From Prevotellaceae bacterium (lineage in GTDB: Bacteria > Bacteroidota > Bacteroidia > Bacteroidales > Paludibacteraceae): DNA of 46,712 nucleotides. The stretch is from contig JAISVA010000023.1 in the NCBI GenBank assembly GCA_031271815.1, forward strand, positions 1 through 46,712, in the 5' to 3' direction. The position numbers and the translations under genes are program-made. Below are positions 18,642 through 27,531 of the stretch, piece by piece (positions within the stretch are counted from its first letter, which is position 1; the number at the start of each line of letters is the position of its first letter). The notes under the pieces are model-generated. The model ran no database searches. It saw only the letters and a list, made by a program, of their open reading frames with translations, and had not been told where the DNA came from.

Positions 18642-19247
18642 ATGGCAAGATATATAGGTCCAAAAACAAGAATTGCACGTAAATTCGGCGAAGCCATCTT
18701 TGGTCCGGATAAGATTCTATCGAAAAGAAATTATCCTCCGGGACAACATGGTGTCAATAGAAGAAAGAAAACTTCGGAATACGGCATTCAGTTAAATGAA
18801 AAGCAAAAAGCAAAGTACACTTACGGTGTATTGGAAAAACAATTCCGCAACTTGTTCGAGAAAGCGTCCCGTACCAAAGGTATCAAGGGCGAGGTGTTGT
18901 TACAGTTGTTAGAATCACGTCTTGATAATATTGTGTTCCGTTTGGGATTGGCTCCGACTCGCTCGGCAGCCCGTCAGCTGGTTTCACATAAACACATTGT
19001 AGTTGACGGAAAAGTAGTGAATATCCCTTCATATACCCTTAAACCGGGACAAGTAGTAGGTGTTCGCGAAAAATCAAAATCATTGGAAGTAATCAGCGAG
19101 GCTTTAGCCGGTTTCAACCACAGCAAATACCCTTGGTTGGAATGGGACAACGCAACCATGTCGGGCAAATACCTTCATATCCCTGAAAGAGCCGACATTC
19201 CTGAGAATATCAAAGAACAACTGATCGTTGAATTATACTCTAAATAA
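18642..19247 (+). CDS. rpsD: 30S ribosomal protein S4, zinc-free type
   Basis: S4 initiates 30S assembly and often represses the alpha operon. The 201-aa product starts [20 protein letters not shown] without the zinc-binding cysteines. It carries an S4 RNA-binding domain ([20 protein letters not shown], then [12 protein letters not shown]). Its stop codon is 7 nt before the rpoA start. Confidence 0.98.
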   Translation: MARYIGPKTRIARKFGEAIFGPDKILSKRNYPPGQHGVNRRKKTSEYGIQLNEKQKAKYTYGVLEKQFRNLFEKASRTKGIKGEVLLQLLESRLDNIVFRLGLAPTRSAARQLVSHKHIVVDGKVVNIPSYTLKPGQVVGVREKSKSLEVISEALAGFNHSKYPWLEWDNATMSGKYLHIPERADIPENIKEQLIVELYSK

Positions 19248-19254
19248 TAGATTC

Positions 19255-20247
19255 ATGGCTATATTAGCATTTCAAAAACCCGATAAAGTTATCATGTTGG
19301 AAGCGGACAACTTTCAAGGAAAGTTTGAATTTCGTCCGTTGGAGCCCGGTTATGGAATCACTGTAGGTAATGCGTTGAGACGTATTCTTCTCTCTTCGTT
19401 GGAAGGTTTTGCAATAACCTCCGTTAAGATAGATGGAGTGGATCACGAATTTGCAACCGTTCCGGGAGTAATCGAAGACGTGACCAATATTATACTCAAC
19501 CTGAAAAAAGTACGTTTTAAACAAAAAGTTGACGAGGTAGAAAACGAAAAGGTTTCGATAACCGTTTCGGGGACAGAAGTGTTCAAAGCCGGAGATATTT
19601 CAAAGAGTTTGACCGGATTTGAAGTCTTAAACCCGGAAAGTATCATTTGCCATTTAGATTCGAGCGCAAGTTTTCAGATAGAGTTGTTGATCGGAAAAGG
19701 ACGCGGGTATGTTCCTGCCGAGGAAAATAAAAATCCGAATGCGGAAATTGGCGTAATTGCGATAGACTCAATCTATACGCCGATTAGGAACGTAAAATAT
19801 ACCGTTGAGAATTACCGCGTGGAACAAAAGACCGACTATGAAAAATTGGTCTTGGAAATCCAAACCGACGGTTCAATCCACCCGAAAGACGCCTTGAAAG
19901 AAGCGGCTAAAATTCTTATTTACCACTTCATGCTATTCTCCGATGAAAAAATTACATTGGATGCAAGCGATGGAGGCGAGAATGAAGAGTTTGACGAAGA
20001 GGTATTGCACATGCGCCAATTGCTGAAAACGAAATTGGTTGATATGGACTTATCCGTTCGCGCATTGAACTGCTTGAAAGCTGCCGATGTGGAAACGCTT
20101 GGCGAATTGGTAGTATTTAATAAGAACGACCTGCTTAAATTTAGAAACTTCGGTAAGAAATCATTGACCGAATTAGATGAATTGTTGGATAACCTGAACC
20201 TTTCGTTTGGTATGGATATCTCAAAGTATAAATTAGATAAAGAGTAA
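19255..20247 (+). CDS. rpoA: RNA polymerase alpha subunit
   Basis: The alpha subunit nucleates RNA polymerase assembly. The 330-aa product has the N-terminal assembly domain ([20 protein letters not shown]) and the C-terminal DNA- and activator-binding domain ([37 protein letters not shown]). The frame is open back to 19228, inside rpsD, but the ATG at 19255 gives the usual N-terminus [14 protein letters not shown] and avoids the overlap. Confidence 0.98.
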   Translation: MAILAFQKPDKVIMLEADNFQGKFEFRPLEPGYGITVGNALRRILLSSLEGFAITSVKIDGVDHEFATVPGVIEDVTNIILNLKKVRFKQKVDEVENEKVSITVSGTEVFKAGDISKSLTGFEVLNPESIICHLDSSASFQIELLIGKGRGYVPAEENKNPNAEIGVIAIDSIYTPIRNVKYTVENYRVEQKTDYEKLVLEIQTDGSIHPKDALKEAAKILIYHFMLFSDEKITLDASDGGENEEFDEEVLHMRQLLKTKLVDMDLSVRALNCLKAADVETLGELVVFNKNDLLKFRNFGKKSLTELDELLDNLNLSFGMDISKYKLDKE

Positions 20248-20254
20248 AAATAAA

Positions 20255-20737
20255 ATGAGACACAATAAGAAATTCAACCACTTAGGAAGAAAAAGTGCCC
20301 ACAGAAACGCAATGCTTTCCAATATGGCAACTTCTTTAATCATGCACAAGCGGATTAATACAACAACTGCCAAAGCAAAAGCGTTGAAGAAATATGTGGA
20401 ACCGTTGTTGACAAAAGCAAAAGACGACTCAACACACTCTCGCAGAACAGTATTCACTTACTTGCAAAACAAAGAAGCTGTAACCGAACTGTTCAGAGAA
20501 ATTGCTCAAAAAATCGCAAACCGCCCGGGAGGATATACACGTATCATTCGTACCGGTTTCCGTTTGGGCGACGCCGCTGAGATGTGTTTTATTGAGTTGG
20601 TTGATTACAACGAAAACATGTTGAAGCAAAAAACGGCCAAGAAAGCAACAAGAACACGTCGTTCTTCCAAGAAAAAAGAAGCCGCTGAAACGACAGCTGC
20701 TCCCGAAACTGAGGTAGTAGCTATTGAAGCGGAATAA
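20255..20737 (+). CDS. rplQ: 50S ribosomal protein L17
   Basis: L17 lies at the exit tunnel rim. The 160-aa product has the signature [20 protein letters not shown] and the central [20 protein letters not shown] and [15 protein letters not shown]. The last 40 residues are a Lys- then Ala/Glu-rich extension that E. coli L17 lacks. It is the last gene of the superoperon and is followed by a terminator. Confidence 0.98.
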   Translation: MRHNKKFNHLGRKSAHRNAMLSNMATSLIMHKRINTTTAKAKALKKYVEPLLTKAKDDSTHSRRTVFTYLQNKEAVTELFREIAQKIANRPGGYTRIIRTGFRLGDAAEMCFIELVDYNENMLKQKTAKKATRTRRSSKKKEAAETTAAPETEVVAIEAE

Positions 20738-20764
20738 GGAAAACTCAGTTGATTGGATAATATA

Positions 20765-20795
20765 AAAAAGACGTCTCAGTAGAGGCGCCTTTTTT
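20765..20795 (+). terminator. Terminator of the ribosomal superoperon
   Basis: AAAAAAGACGTCTC, loop AGTA, GAGGCGCCTTTTTT: a stem with one mismatch and one G-U pair, followed by a T run, 27 nt after the rplQ stop codon. Confidence 0.8.
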
Positions 20796-20969
20796 GTATA
20801 TTGGAGATGCAGCAATTACGATTGTTGCATTCTCTTCTGCCACATTTATCACAAAATACAGTTTGCAACACTATTTTAAACTACAGCAAAAATGTTTTTT
20901 ACGTCTCATTATATTAATCTTAAAGTTTTTACCTTTTACTATCTTTACCGCCTTAAAAACAGCTGATAC

Positions 20970-21845
20970 ATGAAAAAGACAATTAAGTACTTGCCGGAGG
21001 AAAAGCAGCAGGATTTAAACTATCTGGTTAAATTGATTCTGGAAAAAATTCCTCAAACCCAGATGATTATTCTTTACGGCAGTTATGCTACCGGTAAGTA
21101 TGTAGCCTTTGACCGCAGGATCGAATTCGGCATTCGCACAACTTACATGAGTGATTATGATATACTTGTCGTTACCAGTGGAGCAAAAGATAAAGAAGTG
21201 GGCCAAAGGCTGGATAGTATTGAAGAAATCTATTACAGGAATCCGGAAGAACAAACTCCCGTCCAATTCATCAATGACGACATAAAAAAACTGAATAAAG
21301 ATCTTTCGGACGGCAGGTATTTTTACACGCAGTTGAAAGAAGAGGGAATTGTACTTTATAACAGTGGAAAGTTCAAGCTTGCAAGACGACGTAAACTTAA
21401 CTTTGATGAAATCATGGAACAGGCACAGGAATATTCTGATGAGAAATTTGGCAGGGCAAATAGCTTTATGAGGAGTGTTAAACATGATTGTAATGATGGA
21501 GATTATAAAATGGCTTCTTTTCATCTTCATCAAACCTGTGAAAACCTTTTTTATGCCGTTCGTTTGGCTTTTACACTGGAAAACAGGAAACAACATAACC
21601 TTTCCAAGTTATTGGCATCGGTAAGAAAATACTCCGAAAGGTTCGATAAAATCTTTCCACAAAAAACAAAAGAGGAAAAAAGACTGTTTACGCTATTGAA
21701 GTTAGCATACGTGGAGGCTCGCTACAATCCGAAGTTTGCAGTTACCAAAGAAGATATAGATGTACTTATCCCGATTGTGGAGAGTCTGAACAAGTTGATA
21801 AAAAAGATTTGTACGGAAAAGATTGCAGCGTATGGAGCAGTATGA
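20970..21845 (+). CDS. Fused nucleotidyltransferase-HEPN protein, 291 aa
   Basis: The N-terminal domain (about 1-110) is a minimal nucleotidyltransferase: GSYATG at 37-42 and the metal-binding DYDIL with D62 and D64. The C-terminal half (about 140-285) is a HEPN domain of helices, with HLHQTCENLFYAVRLAF, the KQHNLSKLL segment and EARYNPKFAV. When these two domains are separate proteins they often form MNT/HEPN toxin-antitoxin pairs in which the MNT modifies the HEPN RNase; here they are one chain. No canonical Rx4-6H RNase motif could be placed with confidence, so it may be a regulatory protein. It ends in an ATGA overlap with a tiny interrupted frame (21842-21949). Confidence 0.8.
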   Translation: MKKTIKYLPEEKQQDLNYLVKLILEKIPQTQMIILYGSYATGKYVAFDRRIEFGIRTTYMSDYDILVVTSGAKDKEVGQRLDSIEEIYYRNPEEQTPVQFINDDIKKLNKDLSDGRYFYTQLKEEGIVLYNSGKFKLARRRKLNFDEIMEQAQEYSDEKFGRANSFMRSVKHDCNDGDYKMASFHLHQTCENLFYAVRLAFTLENRKQHNLSKLLASVRKYSERFDKIFPQKTKEEKRLFTLLKLAYVEARYNPKFAVTKEDIDVLIPIVESLNKLIKKICTEKIAAYGAV

Positions 21846-21949
21846 AATATAATAAGTTTTAGGAACAGCTTGCCGGTAGAGACCTTAACCCGATAGAACA
21901 ATTTGATTTGTTTATTGTTTTATTTTTGAATCAAAAAATATATATATGA
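21842..21949 (+). pseudogene. Amber-interrupted mini-frame between two genes
   Basis: The ATG at 21842 overlaps the stop codon of the MNT-HEPN gene (ATGA). After six codons (MKYNKF) comes TAG at 21860, and the same frame continues with protein-like sequence (EQLAGRDLNPIEQFDLFIVL) to a TGA at 21947 that overlaps the start of the next gene. It may be a remnant of a small gene with a nonsense mutation, or chance. No family is recognised. Confidence 0.3.
21921..21928 (+). promoter_or_regulatory. -7 box ahead of the 117-aa protein
   Basis: TATTTTTG matches TAnnTTTG and lies 17 nt before the ATG at 21946. The upstream TTTG at 21902-21905 is only 15 nt away, shorter than usual. Confidence 0.35.
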
Positions 21950-22299
21950 AAGCAATAGAACTCCGTATTGGAAACCAGATTTATATAAATAACACTGTGC
22001 ATAAGGTAACAGGAGCGGATATTTTTTATATATCCCAAAATGAAGTTTTTGGAATAGAAAACGCTTCGTGCAATCCGGTTAAGCTAACCGAAGCGATGCT
22101 GTTAAAGCTGGATTTTAAATTTGAGTATGAAAAAATGCAGGACAGGGTATATTCAAACGGCGATTTTATATTGTATTGGAATAAACAGAACGGTTATCGC
22201 CTTTATCAGGATAAATTTTTGAGCGCCGGGATTTTTTATCTGCATCAGCTACAAAATTTATACCAGGACATAACCGGAAAATACATTTCCCTTTCATAA
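21946..22299 (+). CDS. Phage-type hypothetical protein, 117 aa
   Basis: This resembles small proteins found in Bacteroidetes prophages and mobile regions, with an opening like ELRIGNQIYINNTVHKVTGA (RIGN...V), a middle PVKLTEAMLLKLDF, and an ending YLHQLQNLYQDITGKY. The last part (LHQLQNLY) is the most characteristic. The function of the family is unknown. There are no membrane segments. No other phage gene is nearby, so it is a lone gene, perhaps left from an insertion. Recognition is from memory of the family pattern and is moderate. Confidence 0.65.
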   Translation: MKAIELRIGNQIYINNTVHKVTGADIFYISQNEVFGIENASCNPVKLTEAMLLKLDFKFEYEKMQDRVYSNGDFILYWNKQNGYRLYQDKFLSAGIFYLHQLQNLYQDITGKYISLS

Positions 22300-22315
22300 A
22301 AGAGCCTGTTCTGCA

Positions 22316-23365
22316 TCAAAACCATTTTTTTCGTTTCATATAAATCCAAATAAACAAGCCGAGAAAAATCATCAATATCCACGCGATAAGATAACCATAT
22401 TTAAATTCGAGTTCAGGCATAAATTTGAAGTTCATTCCCCAGACGCCGACAAGAAACGTGAGAGGAATGAAAATAGTTGACACCACCGTTAATTGTTTCA
22501 TTACGATGTTCATCTTCAAATCGTTGTTGTTGAGGTAAAGGTCGATTAATGAAGAGAGAATTTCTCGACAGGATTCCAGGTTTTGAAGAATATAAAGCAG
22601 TTGTTCATATATATCCTTGAAGTAGAGATTGTCTTGATGGCTAATGAGTTCGGTATCAACCCGCAATAATTTTGCCAGCTCAATCTTAAATGGAGACAGT
22701 AACTTGCGCAGATTAATCATTTCACGCCTTTTTTCCTGTATATTGCTGATGAGCAGGTCCTGCAACTGTTTAACATCCAGGAGCAGGTCTTCCAGGTCTT
22801 CCAGGTCATTCTCCAATTGCGCTATTTCATCGCTATAATTCGTGATTATTTCGTTGATCATAGACGCCAATATGAAATCCGATTTTCGATTGTTGAATTT
22901 CAGGTACTTTTCATTTTGAATATCAGAATAAATATGTTCAAAAAACGGGTAATTACTCTCTTGAATCGTTACCATGTAATTTTTACCCATTATGAGCGTT
23001 ACCTGTTCTGTTTTTGTTTTTCCGTTAACATTATAAACGGCAGGCACTATAACAAGCAAATTATCATCATATTCTTCCACCGATATAATGTATTGGATTG
23101 TTAAAATTCTTTTAGCATCCAGCATGCTGAGACCAAATTTTTTTGTCAACTCGATGATTTTATCCGAGTCTGTCATCCCGCAAACCCGAATCCACGTCAC
23201 GCAATCGGTATTGATACCTGACTGAATTTCAGTAATATCATTCGTCTTTTTTTCCGAAAAACTTTGCAAAGTATATTGAATGACTTTTATGTTTGTCGCG
23301 GTTTTAAATTGACCGGTATAAGAGGGCAATTCGTTTAAGCGTCTATTTCTTGTTCGAGGATTCAT
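22316..23365 (-). CDS. corA: CorA-type magnesium/cobalt transporter
   Basis: A pentameric divalent-cation channel of the inner membrane. The 349-aa product has a large cytoplasmic N-terminal domain, a long helix rich in Leu, Glu and Asp (DEIAQLENDLEDLEDLLLDV), and two C-terminal transmembrane helices. The first ends in the GMN selectivity motif (FLVGVWGMNFKF) and the second is YGYLIAWILMIFLGLFIWIY. The start at 23365 (MNPRTRN) is preferred because the longer frame would begin at a TTG at 23389, which overlaps the predicted -7 box at 23387-23394. It converges with the phage-type gene. Confidence 0.93.
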   Translation of the reverse strand: MNPRTRNRRLNELPSYTGQFKTATNIKVIQYTLQSFSEKKTNDITEIQSGINTDCVTWIRVCGMTDSDKIIELTKKFGLSMLDAKRILTIQYIISVEEYDDNLLVIVPAVYNVNGKTKTEQVTLIMGKNYMVTIQESNYPFFEHIYSDIQNEKYLKFNNRKSDFILASMINEIITNYSDEIAQLENDLEDLEDLLLDVKQLQDLLISNIQEKRREMINLRKLLSPFKIELAKLLRVDTELISHQDNLYFKDIYEQLLYILQNLESCREILSSLIDLYLNNNDLKMNIVMKQLTVVSTIFIPLTFLVGVWGMNFKFMPELEFKYGYLIAWILMIFLGLFIWIYMKRKKWF

Positions 23366-23386
23366 ATCATTTAGTTTAATGTAACA

Positions 23387-23394
23387 CAAATGTA
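23387..23394 (-). promoter_or_regulatory. -7 box of corA
   Basis: On the minus strand TACATTTG, an exact TAnnTTTG, 21 nt before the ATG at 23365. No convincing -33 element was found at the right spacing. Confidence 0.45.
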
Positions 23395-23603
23395 TAAATA
23401 ATTATTACAAAGCCTCTTTTTTTCATTCTTTTTAAAGATAGCAAAATAAAAGGCAGTCAAAAGATAAACGCTTATGTGGTAAATATGTTGGCTACTTCGT
23501 ATTTTTTACTAAATCCTCCGAAACGCCTTTTTACTACTGCCGCTTCGATAGAATAAACCAATTCTTAACTTAAAAATGTTTTTCTTCAATCGCAAAAAAA
23601 CGT

Positions 23604-23611
23604 TACCTTTG
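23604..23611 (+). promoter_or_regulatory. -7 box of the bioC-bioD operon
   Basis: TACCTTTG fits TAnnTTTG and lies 27 nt before the bioC ATG at 23639. It lies within the longer open frame starting at 23576, which argues against that start. The -33 region (about 23578-23584) is T-rich without a clear TTG. Confidence 0.5.
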
Positions 23612-23638
23612 CATTCATATAGCATCTTTCGATTAGGA

Positions 23639-24400
23639 ATGAAACAATTAATCCTCGACCGTTTTTCAAAAGCACAAACGACTTATGATGACCATGCATT
23701 GGCGCAAAAGGAGATCGCATTCCGATTGAGCGAATTGGTATTGGGTGAAGTATCACAGGATTCTTTCTGTAAGTCGATGCTGGAAATTGGTTGTGGAACA
23801 GGATTGCTAACGCGCGCTTTGTTGCCTCATTTTGCATTTGAAAAGGTGCACCTGAATGATATTTCGAAAACCTTCGAGCCGCTTTTTTCCGATTTGAACG
23901 AACAGTATGATTTCCGGTTTTATGCGGAAGATGCCGAAAAGGCGGAATTCGGCGGAACGTATGATTTAATCGTTTCCTCTTCCGTGTTTCAATGGTTTGA
24001 TGATATTCCCGTTTTTTTGAAAAAAATCAGGCAGTTCTTGTCGCCAGGCGGATTGTTCGCATTCAGCACATTCGGACAGGAGAACATGAAGGAAATAAGA
24101 ATATTGACCGGAAACGGACTTGTCTATTTTTCTAAAAAAGAGTGGGATAAAATGCTTTCCGTCCATTTTGAACTGATGAAGACTGATGAGAAGTTGATCG
24201 AAATCCGGTTGGATTCTCCCAAAGAGGTGCTGAAACACCTGAAACAGACCGGCGTAAATGCGTTTAAACTGGAGAAAACGATATGGACACCGGCTAAAAT
24301 GAGCCGGTTTGACGCTGCGTACCGGAATCTTTTTTCCATCGGCGGACAGGTAAAATTGACTTATCATCCGCTTTACTTCATAGCCAGATTAAAAAAATAA
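23639..24400 (+). CDS. bioC: Malonyl-ACP O-methyltransferase BioC
   Basis: A SAM-dependent enzyme that methylates malonyl-ACP to start the pimelate part of biotin synthesis. The 253-aa product begins with the family pattern FSKAQTTYDDHALAQKEIA, has the SAM-binding LEIGCGTGLLTRALL, the QWFDD segment after the Rossmann core, and GGLFAFSTFGQENMKEI. The late signature LKHLKQTGVNA is typical of BioC. It is followed 12 nt later by bioD, which supports the call; bioF, bioA and bioB are not in the window. Confidence 0.88.
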   Translation: MKQLILDRFSKAQTTYDDHALAQKEIAFRLSELVLGEVSQDSFCKSMLEIGCGTGLLTRALLPHFAFEKVHLNDISKTFEPLFSDLNEQYDFRFYAEDAEKAEFGGTYDLIVSSSVFQWFDDIPVFLKKIRQFLSPGGLFAFSTFGQENMKEIRILTGNGLVYFSKKEWDKMLSVHFELMKTDEKLIEIRLDSPKEVLKHLKQTGVNAFKLEKTIWTPAKMSRFDAAYRNLFSIGGQVKLTYHPLYFIARLKK

Positions 24401-24412
24401 TTCTTCGTTAAA

Positions 24413-25045
24413 ATGGTATTATTTATTTCCGGAATCGACACAAACGTAGGCAAGAGCATTGCTACCGCCTGTCTTTATAAAAAAATGCTTGCCGAAGGCA
24501 TTCGCGTCATCACACAAAAAATGATTCAGACGGGTTGTAGCGGCGTGTCCGAAGATATTGTGACGCACCGTCAAGAGGCAGGCATGCCCTTCTGTGAAGA
24601 GGACAAGCAGGGACTGACCTGTCCGTACGTTTTCACTCATCCGTGTTCGCCCCACCTTGCAGCTGAGATAGATGGACAAACGGTTGATGTTTCCTATATT
24701 ACAACCTGTACCCGTCAACTTGAAACACGTTATGACGTAGTTTTGCTCGAAGGAGCGGGCGGTTTGATGGTTCCGCTTTCCAAAGAGATGCTCACGATAG
24801 ATTACGTTGCCCGGCAAAAATATCCGGTTATTTTGGTAACATCCGGAAAGCTGGGTAGCCTGAATCATACCCTGCTTAGTCTGGAAGCGCTGAAAAGCAG
24901 GAATATAGAGTTGCATTCTATTATATATAATCAGTATCCCTCGTCCAATAAATTGATTGAAGCCGATTCTTTGCTTTTCATTCGGGAATATTGCAAAACG
25001 TATTTCCCGGATGCAAAAGTTGAATTATTGCCGGAATACCGTTAA
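24413..25045 (+). CDS. bioD: Dethiobiotin synthetase
   Basis: An ATP-dependent carboxylase that closes the ureido ring of dethiobiotin from diaminopelargonate. The 210-aa product has the P-loop FISGIDTNVGKSIATA (GIDTNVGKS at 7-15), then the substrate region around QKMIQTGCSG, and the second nucleotide-binding segment LLEGAGGLMVPLSKEM. The size is right for BioD. It is the second gene of the bioC-bioD operon; no hairpin terminator is seen directly after it, but the palindromic repeat at 25098 could act as one. Confidence 0.93.
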   Translation: MVLFISGIDTNVGKSIATACLYKKMLAEGIRVITQKMIQTGCSGVSEDIVTHRQEAGMPFCEEDKQGLTCPYVFTHPCSPHLAAEIDGQTVDVSYITTCTRQLETRYDVVLLEGAGGLMVPLSKEMLTIDYVARQKYPVILVTSGKLGSLNHTLLSLEALKSRNIELHSIIYNQYPSSNKLIEADSLLFIREYCKTYFPDAKVELLPEYR

Positions 25046-25097
25046 GAAATTTTTGGTCAGGTAAATACATCCGGAAGCATATACAGACAGCAGTTTC

Positions 25098-25252
25098 CAA
25101 GTCCGAAGGACTAACACTAAGATGACTCCTTGCAAGCGAAGCGCAGCTCGGGGGATGAGCAACGGCTATCTCTTTCCCAGCTCCGAAAAAGTTCAACCCG
25201 CTACGGGGTTGATTTTCAGGGTGTATCGTTTCTATTCTCGTTCTACCCCGTT
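25098..25252. repeat. 202-bp palindromic element, copy B (truncated)
   Basis: It matches the reverse complement of copy A (1783-1984): GTCCGAAGGACTAACA, CTTGCAAGCGAAGCGCAGCT, GATGAGCAACGGCTATCTCT, GTTCAACCCGCTACGGGGTT and the TATTCTCG region. Similarity stops near 25250, so the terminal arm that should close the palindrome is missing. Confidence 0.8.
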
Positions 25253-25440
25253 CGGCGAAGTTTTTAACTTCGCCACGTTAAAACAAATGCTCCTCTGCAT
25301 TTGATGTGTTGCCAATTTGAAATTTGCTTTTAACTTAGACATAGCAAGATGCTATGCCTAACGGTGGTTGCGATGTTGCTATTTTTTTACCGCCAATCGC
25401 TTCGCTTCATTGGCGGTTATTAGCTAACGCTGACCGTTGG
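25253..25440. repeat. String of small hairpins after bioD
   Basis: Successive inverted repeats are visible: GGCGAAG...CTTCGCC (25254-25274), AAATGC...GCATTT (25285-25302), CATAGC...GCTATG (about 25340-25357) and ACCGCCAAT...ATTGGCGGT (25390-25418). The part 25313-25364 (GAAATTTGCTTTTAACT followed by the CATAGC hairpin) recurs at 41547-41601. No gene is seen. Together with copy B this fills the bioD-pckG gap of about 500 nt. Confidence 0.65.
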
Positions 25441-25503
25441 CTCACATTCAATCCTGCGGATCGGAAGTAGCGGTAAGATTGCGGATAATCTTTTTTATTA
25501 GAA

Positions 25504-25536
25504 TAAAAAAACCGGTTGGAGACAACCGGTTTTTCC
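25504..25536 (-). terminator. Terminator of pckG
   Basis: AAAAAACCGGTTG, loop GAGA, CAACCGGTTTTTCC: a perfect stem with T runs on both sides, 20-50 nt behind the pckG stop codon. The symmetry means it could also act on plus-strand transcripts. Confidence 0.88.
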
Positions 25537-25554
25537 ATATATAAAAGATTGAAA

Positions 25555-27351
25555 TTACATTCCAAGTCTCTTTTTGAACGCGTCTAATTCGGCTCTCAAC
25601 TCTTTTGGAAGGTGGTTTCCGAAACGTGCGTAGTGTTCTTCGATAAGAACTACTTCGTCTTTCCACTCATCAACGTTTACTGCCAATACTTTCTGCATAG
25701 TTTCTTCGGTAACGTCTTTCAAGCCTTCGATGTCGATTTGTCCTTTAGCCGGCACTTTTCCGATAGGTGTATCTACCGTTTCGCCTTCGTGGTTGCAGCG
25801 GTTGAAGATGTAAGCCAACACGCGGCTGTTGTCTCCATAACCCGGCCACAGGAATTTACCGTTGTCTTTACGGAACCAGTTAACGAAGAATACCTTCGGT
25901 AATTTGTCGGCATCAGTTCTTTTGCCGGTATTGATCCAGTGCTGGAAATAGTCTCCCATGTTGTAACCGCAGAACGGCAACATAGCGAATGGGTCGCGGC
26001 GAACACCGGCTTTCAAGCCGATAGCGGCGGCAGTTACTTCCGAGCCTACGATAGAGCCCATGTAAACACCGTGGTTCCAGCCGTTAGCTTCGTGGATCAA
26101 AGGCACGGTCGAAGGACGGCGTCCGCCGAACAGGATTGCCGAGATAGGCACTCCTGCAGGATCTTCCCAGTTAGGATCGATTACCGGACATTGTTTTGCA
26201 GGAGCGGCAAAGCGGGAGTTCGGGTGAGCGCAAGGCTCGCCTGATGCCGGATCAAATACTTTGTTTTTCCAGTCAAGCGTTCCTGCCGGACAATCGTATC
26301 CGATTCCTTCCCACCAAACGTCTCCGTCAGGGGTCAAGCCTACGTTTGTGAATATGGTGTTTGCCCTGCAGGTCAACAACGCGTTAGGGTTGCTTTCCAT
26401 CGAAGTATATGGAGCTACGCCGAAGAAGCCGGCTTCAGGGTTGATGGCATACAAGCGTCCGTCGGCGCCGTATTTCATCCAGGCAATATCGTCGCCTACG
26501 GTTTCAACTTTCCATCCCGGAATAGTTGGCACTAACATGGCCAGGTTTGTTTTTCCGCAAGCAGAAGGGAATGCGGCAGCGATATATTTCTTTTCGCCTT
26601 TCGGATTGGTAAGACCTAAGATCAGCATGTGTTCTGCCAACCAGCCCTGTTCTTTTCCCATAACGCTGGCAATACGCAAAGCGAAGCATTTTTTACCTAA
26701 AAGGGCATTACCTCCGTAACCTGAGCCATACGACCAGATTTCGTGCGTTTCGGGGAAGTGGGTGATGTATTTTTCGTCGATCGGAGCGCATGGCCAGGTA
26801 GAGTCTTTTTCTCCCGGAGCCAATGGTTTTCCTACCGAGTGGATACACGGAACAAATTCTCCGTTTTCTCCCAGTACATCCAATACGGCTTTACCCATGC
26901 GGGTCATAATCTTCATGGATGTTACCACGTAAGGAGAGTCGGTAAGTTCAACGCCGATATGAGCGATTTTAGAACCGAGAGGTCCCATGCTGTATGGAAT
27001 CACGTACATATTACGACCTTTCATACAGCCTTTGTATTTGGCAAGCAATGTCTTTTTCATCTCTTTCGGATCTGCCCAGTTGTTCGTCGGACCTGCATCT
27101 TCTTCTTTTTCGGAACAGATGAAAGTACGGTTTTCAACACGAGCCACATCACTTGGGTCTGACTGGAAATAGTAAGAATTCGGACGTTTTTCCTCGTTCA
27201 ATTTACGAGCCATTCCGCTTTTAACCATTTCATCCATCAGGCGCGAATATTCTTCTTCTGAGCCGTCGCAAAGGTAAACGTTTTCCGGTTGGCAAATTTC
27301 TGCCCACTCTTTTACCCATGCATTCAATTTTGCATTTTTAGTGTTAATCAT
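25555..27351 (-). CDS. pckG: Phosphoenolpyruvate carboxykinase (GTP)
   Basis: It interconverts oxaloacetate and PEP with GTP/GDP; in anaerobes it can run in the carboxylating direction. The 598-aa product is of the GTP class, recognised by [40 protein letters not shown], the P-loop [15 protein letters not shown] (about 259-273) with the reactive Cys, and [18 protein letters not shown]. It is complete. A -7 box (TACATTTG on the minus strand, 27389-27396) lies about 40 nt upstream and a clear terminator follows. Many Bacteroidales use the ATP-type enzyme instead. Confidence 0.96.
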   Translation of the reverse strand: MINTKNAKLNAWVKEWAEICQPENVYLCDGSEEEYSRLMDEMVKSGMARKLNEEKRPNSYYFQSDPSDVARVENRTFICSEKEEDAGPTNNWADPKEMKKTLLAKYKGCMKGRNMYVIPYSMGPLGSKIAHIGVELTDSPYVVTSMKIMTRMGKAVLDVLGENGEFVPCIHSVGKPLAPGEKDSTWPCAPIDEKYITHFPETHEIWSYGSGYGGNALLGKKCFALRIASVMGKEQGWLAEHMLILGLTNPKGEKKYIAAAFPSACGKTNLAMLVPTIPGWKVETVGDDIAWMKYGADGRLYAINPEAGFFGVAPYTSMESNPNALLTCRANTIFTNVGLTPDGDVWWEGIGYDCPAGTLDWKNKVFDPASGEPCAHPNSRFAAPAKQCPVIDPNWEDPAGVPISAILFGGRRPSTVPLIHEANGWNHGVYMGSIVGSEVTAAAIGLKAGVRRDPFAMLPFCGYNMGDYFQHWINTGKRTDADKLPKVFFVNWFRKDNGKFLWPGYGDNSRVLAYIFNRCNHEGETVDTPIGKVPAKGQIDIEGLKDVTEETMQKVLAVNVDEWKDEVVLIEEHYARFGNHLPKELRAELDAFKKRLGM

Positions 27352-27388
27352 AAAAAATCATTTTTTAATATTGAAACTGTTTTATCTT

Positions 27389-27396
27389 CAAATGTA
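27389..27396 (-). promoter_or_regulatory. -7 box of pckG
   Basis: TACATTTG on the minus strand, about 38 nt before the start codon. The nearest TTTTG upstream (27420-27424) is 23 nt away, a little long, so the promoter is probable rather than certain. Confidence 0.5.
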
Positions 27397-27531
27397 ACCG
27401 GTTGACATATAAGTATCTTCAAAAAGCGCTTATATGATTTTTAAGCCACGCGAATATAAGAATTAATTATGGAATTATAAAATAAATATCGCGTGAAATC
27501 GGTTTTAAATTACGGTTAAATGATGCCTGAA

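Noticed and set aside
25122-25304. Plus-strand frame of 60 codons in the repeat after bioD
   Set aside because: It is read entirely from palindromic repeat sequence and the small hairpins.
25612-27172. Several plus-strand frames opposite pckG
   Set aside because: They are antisense shadows of a strongly conserved gene, without promoter or family features.
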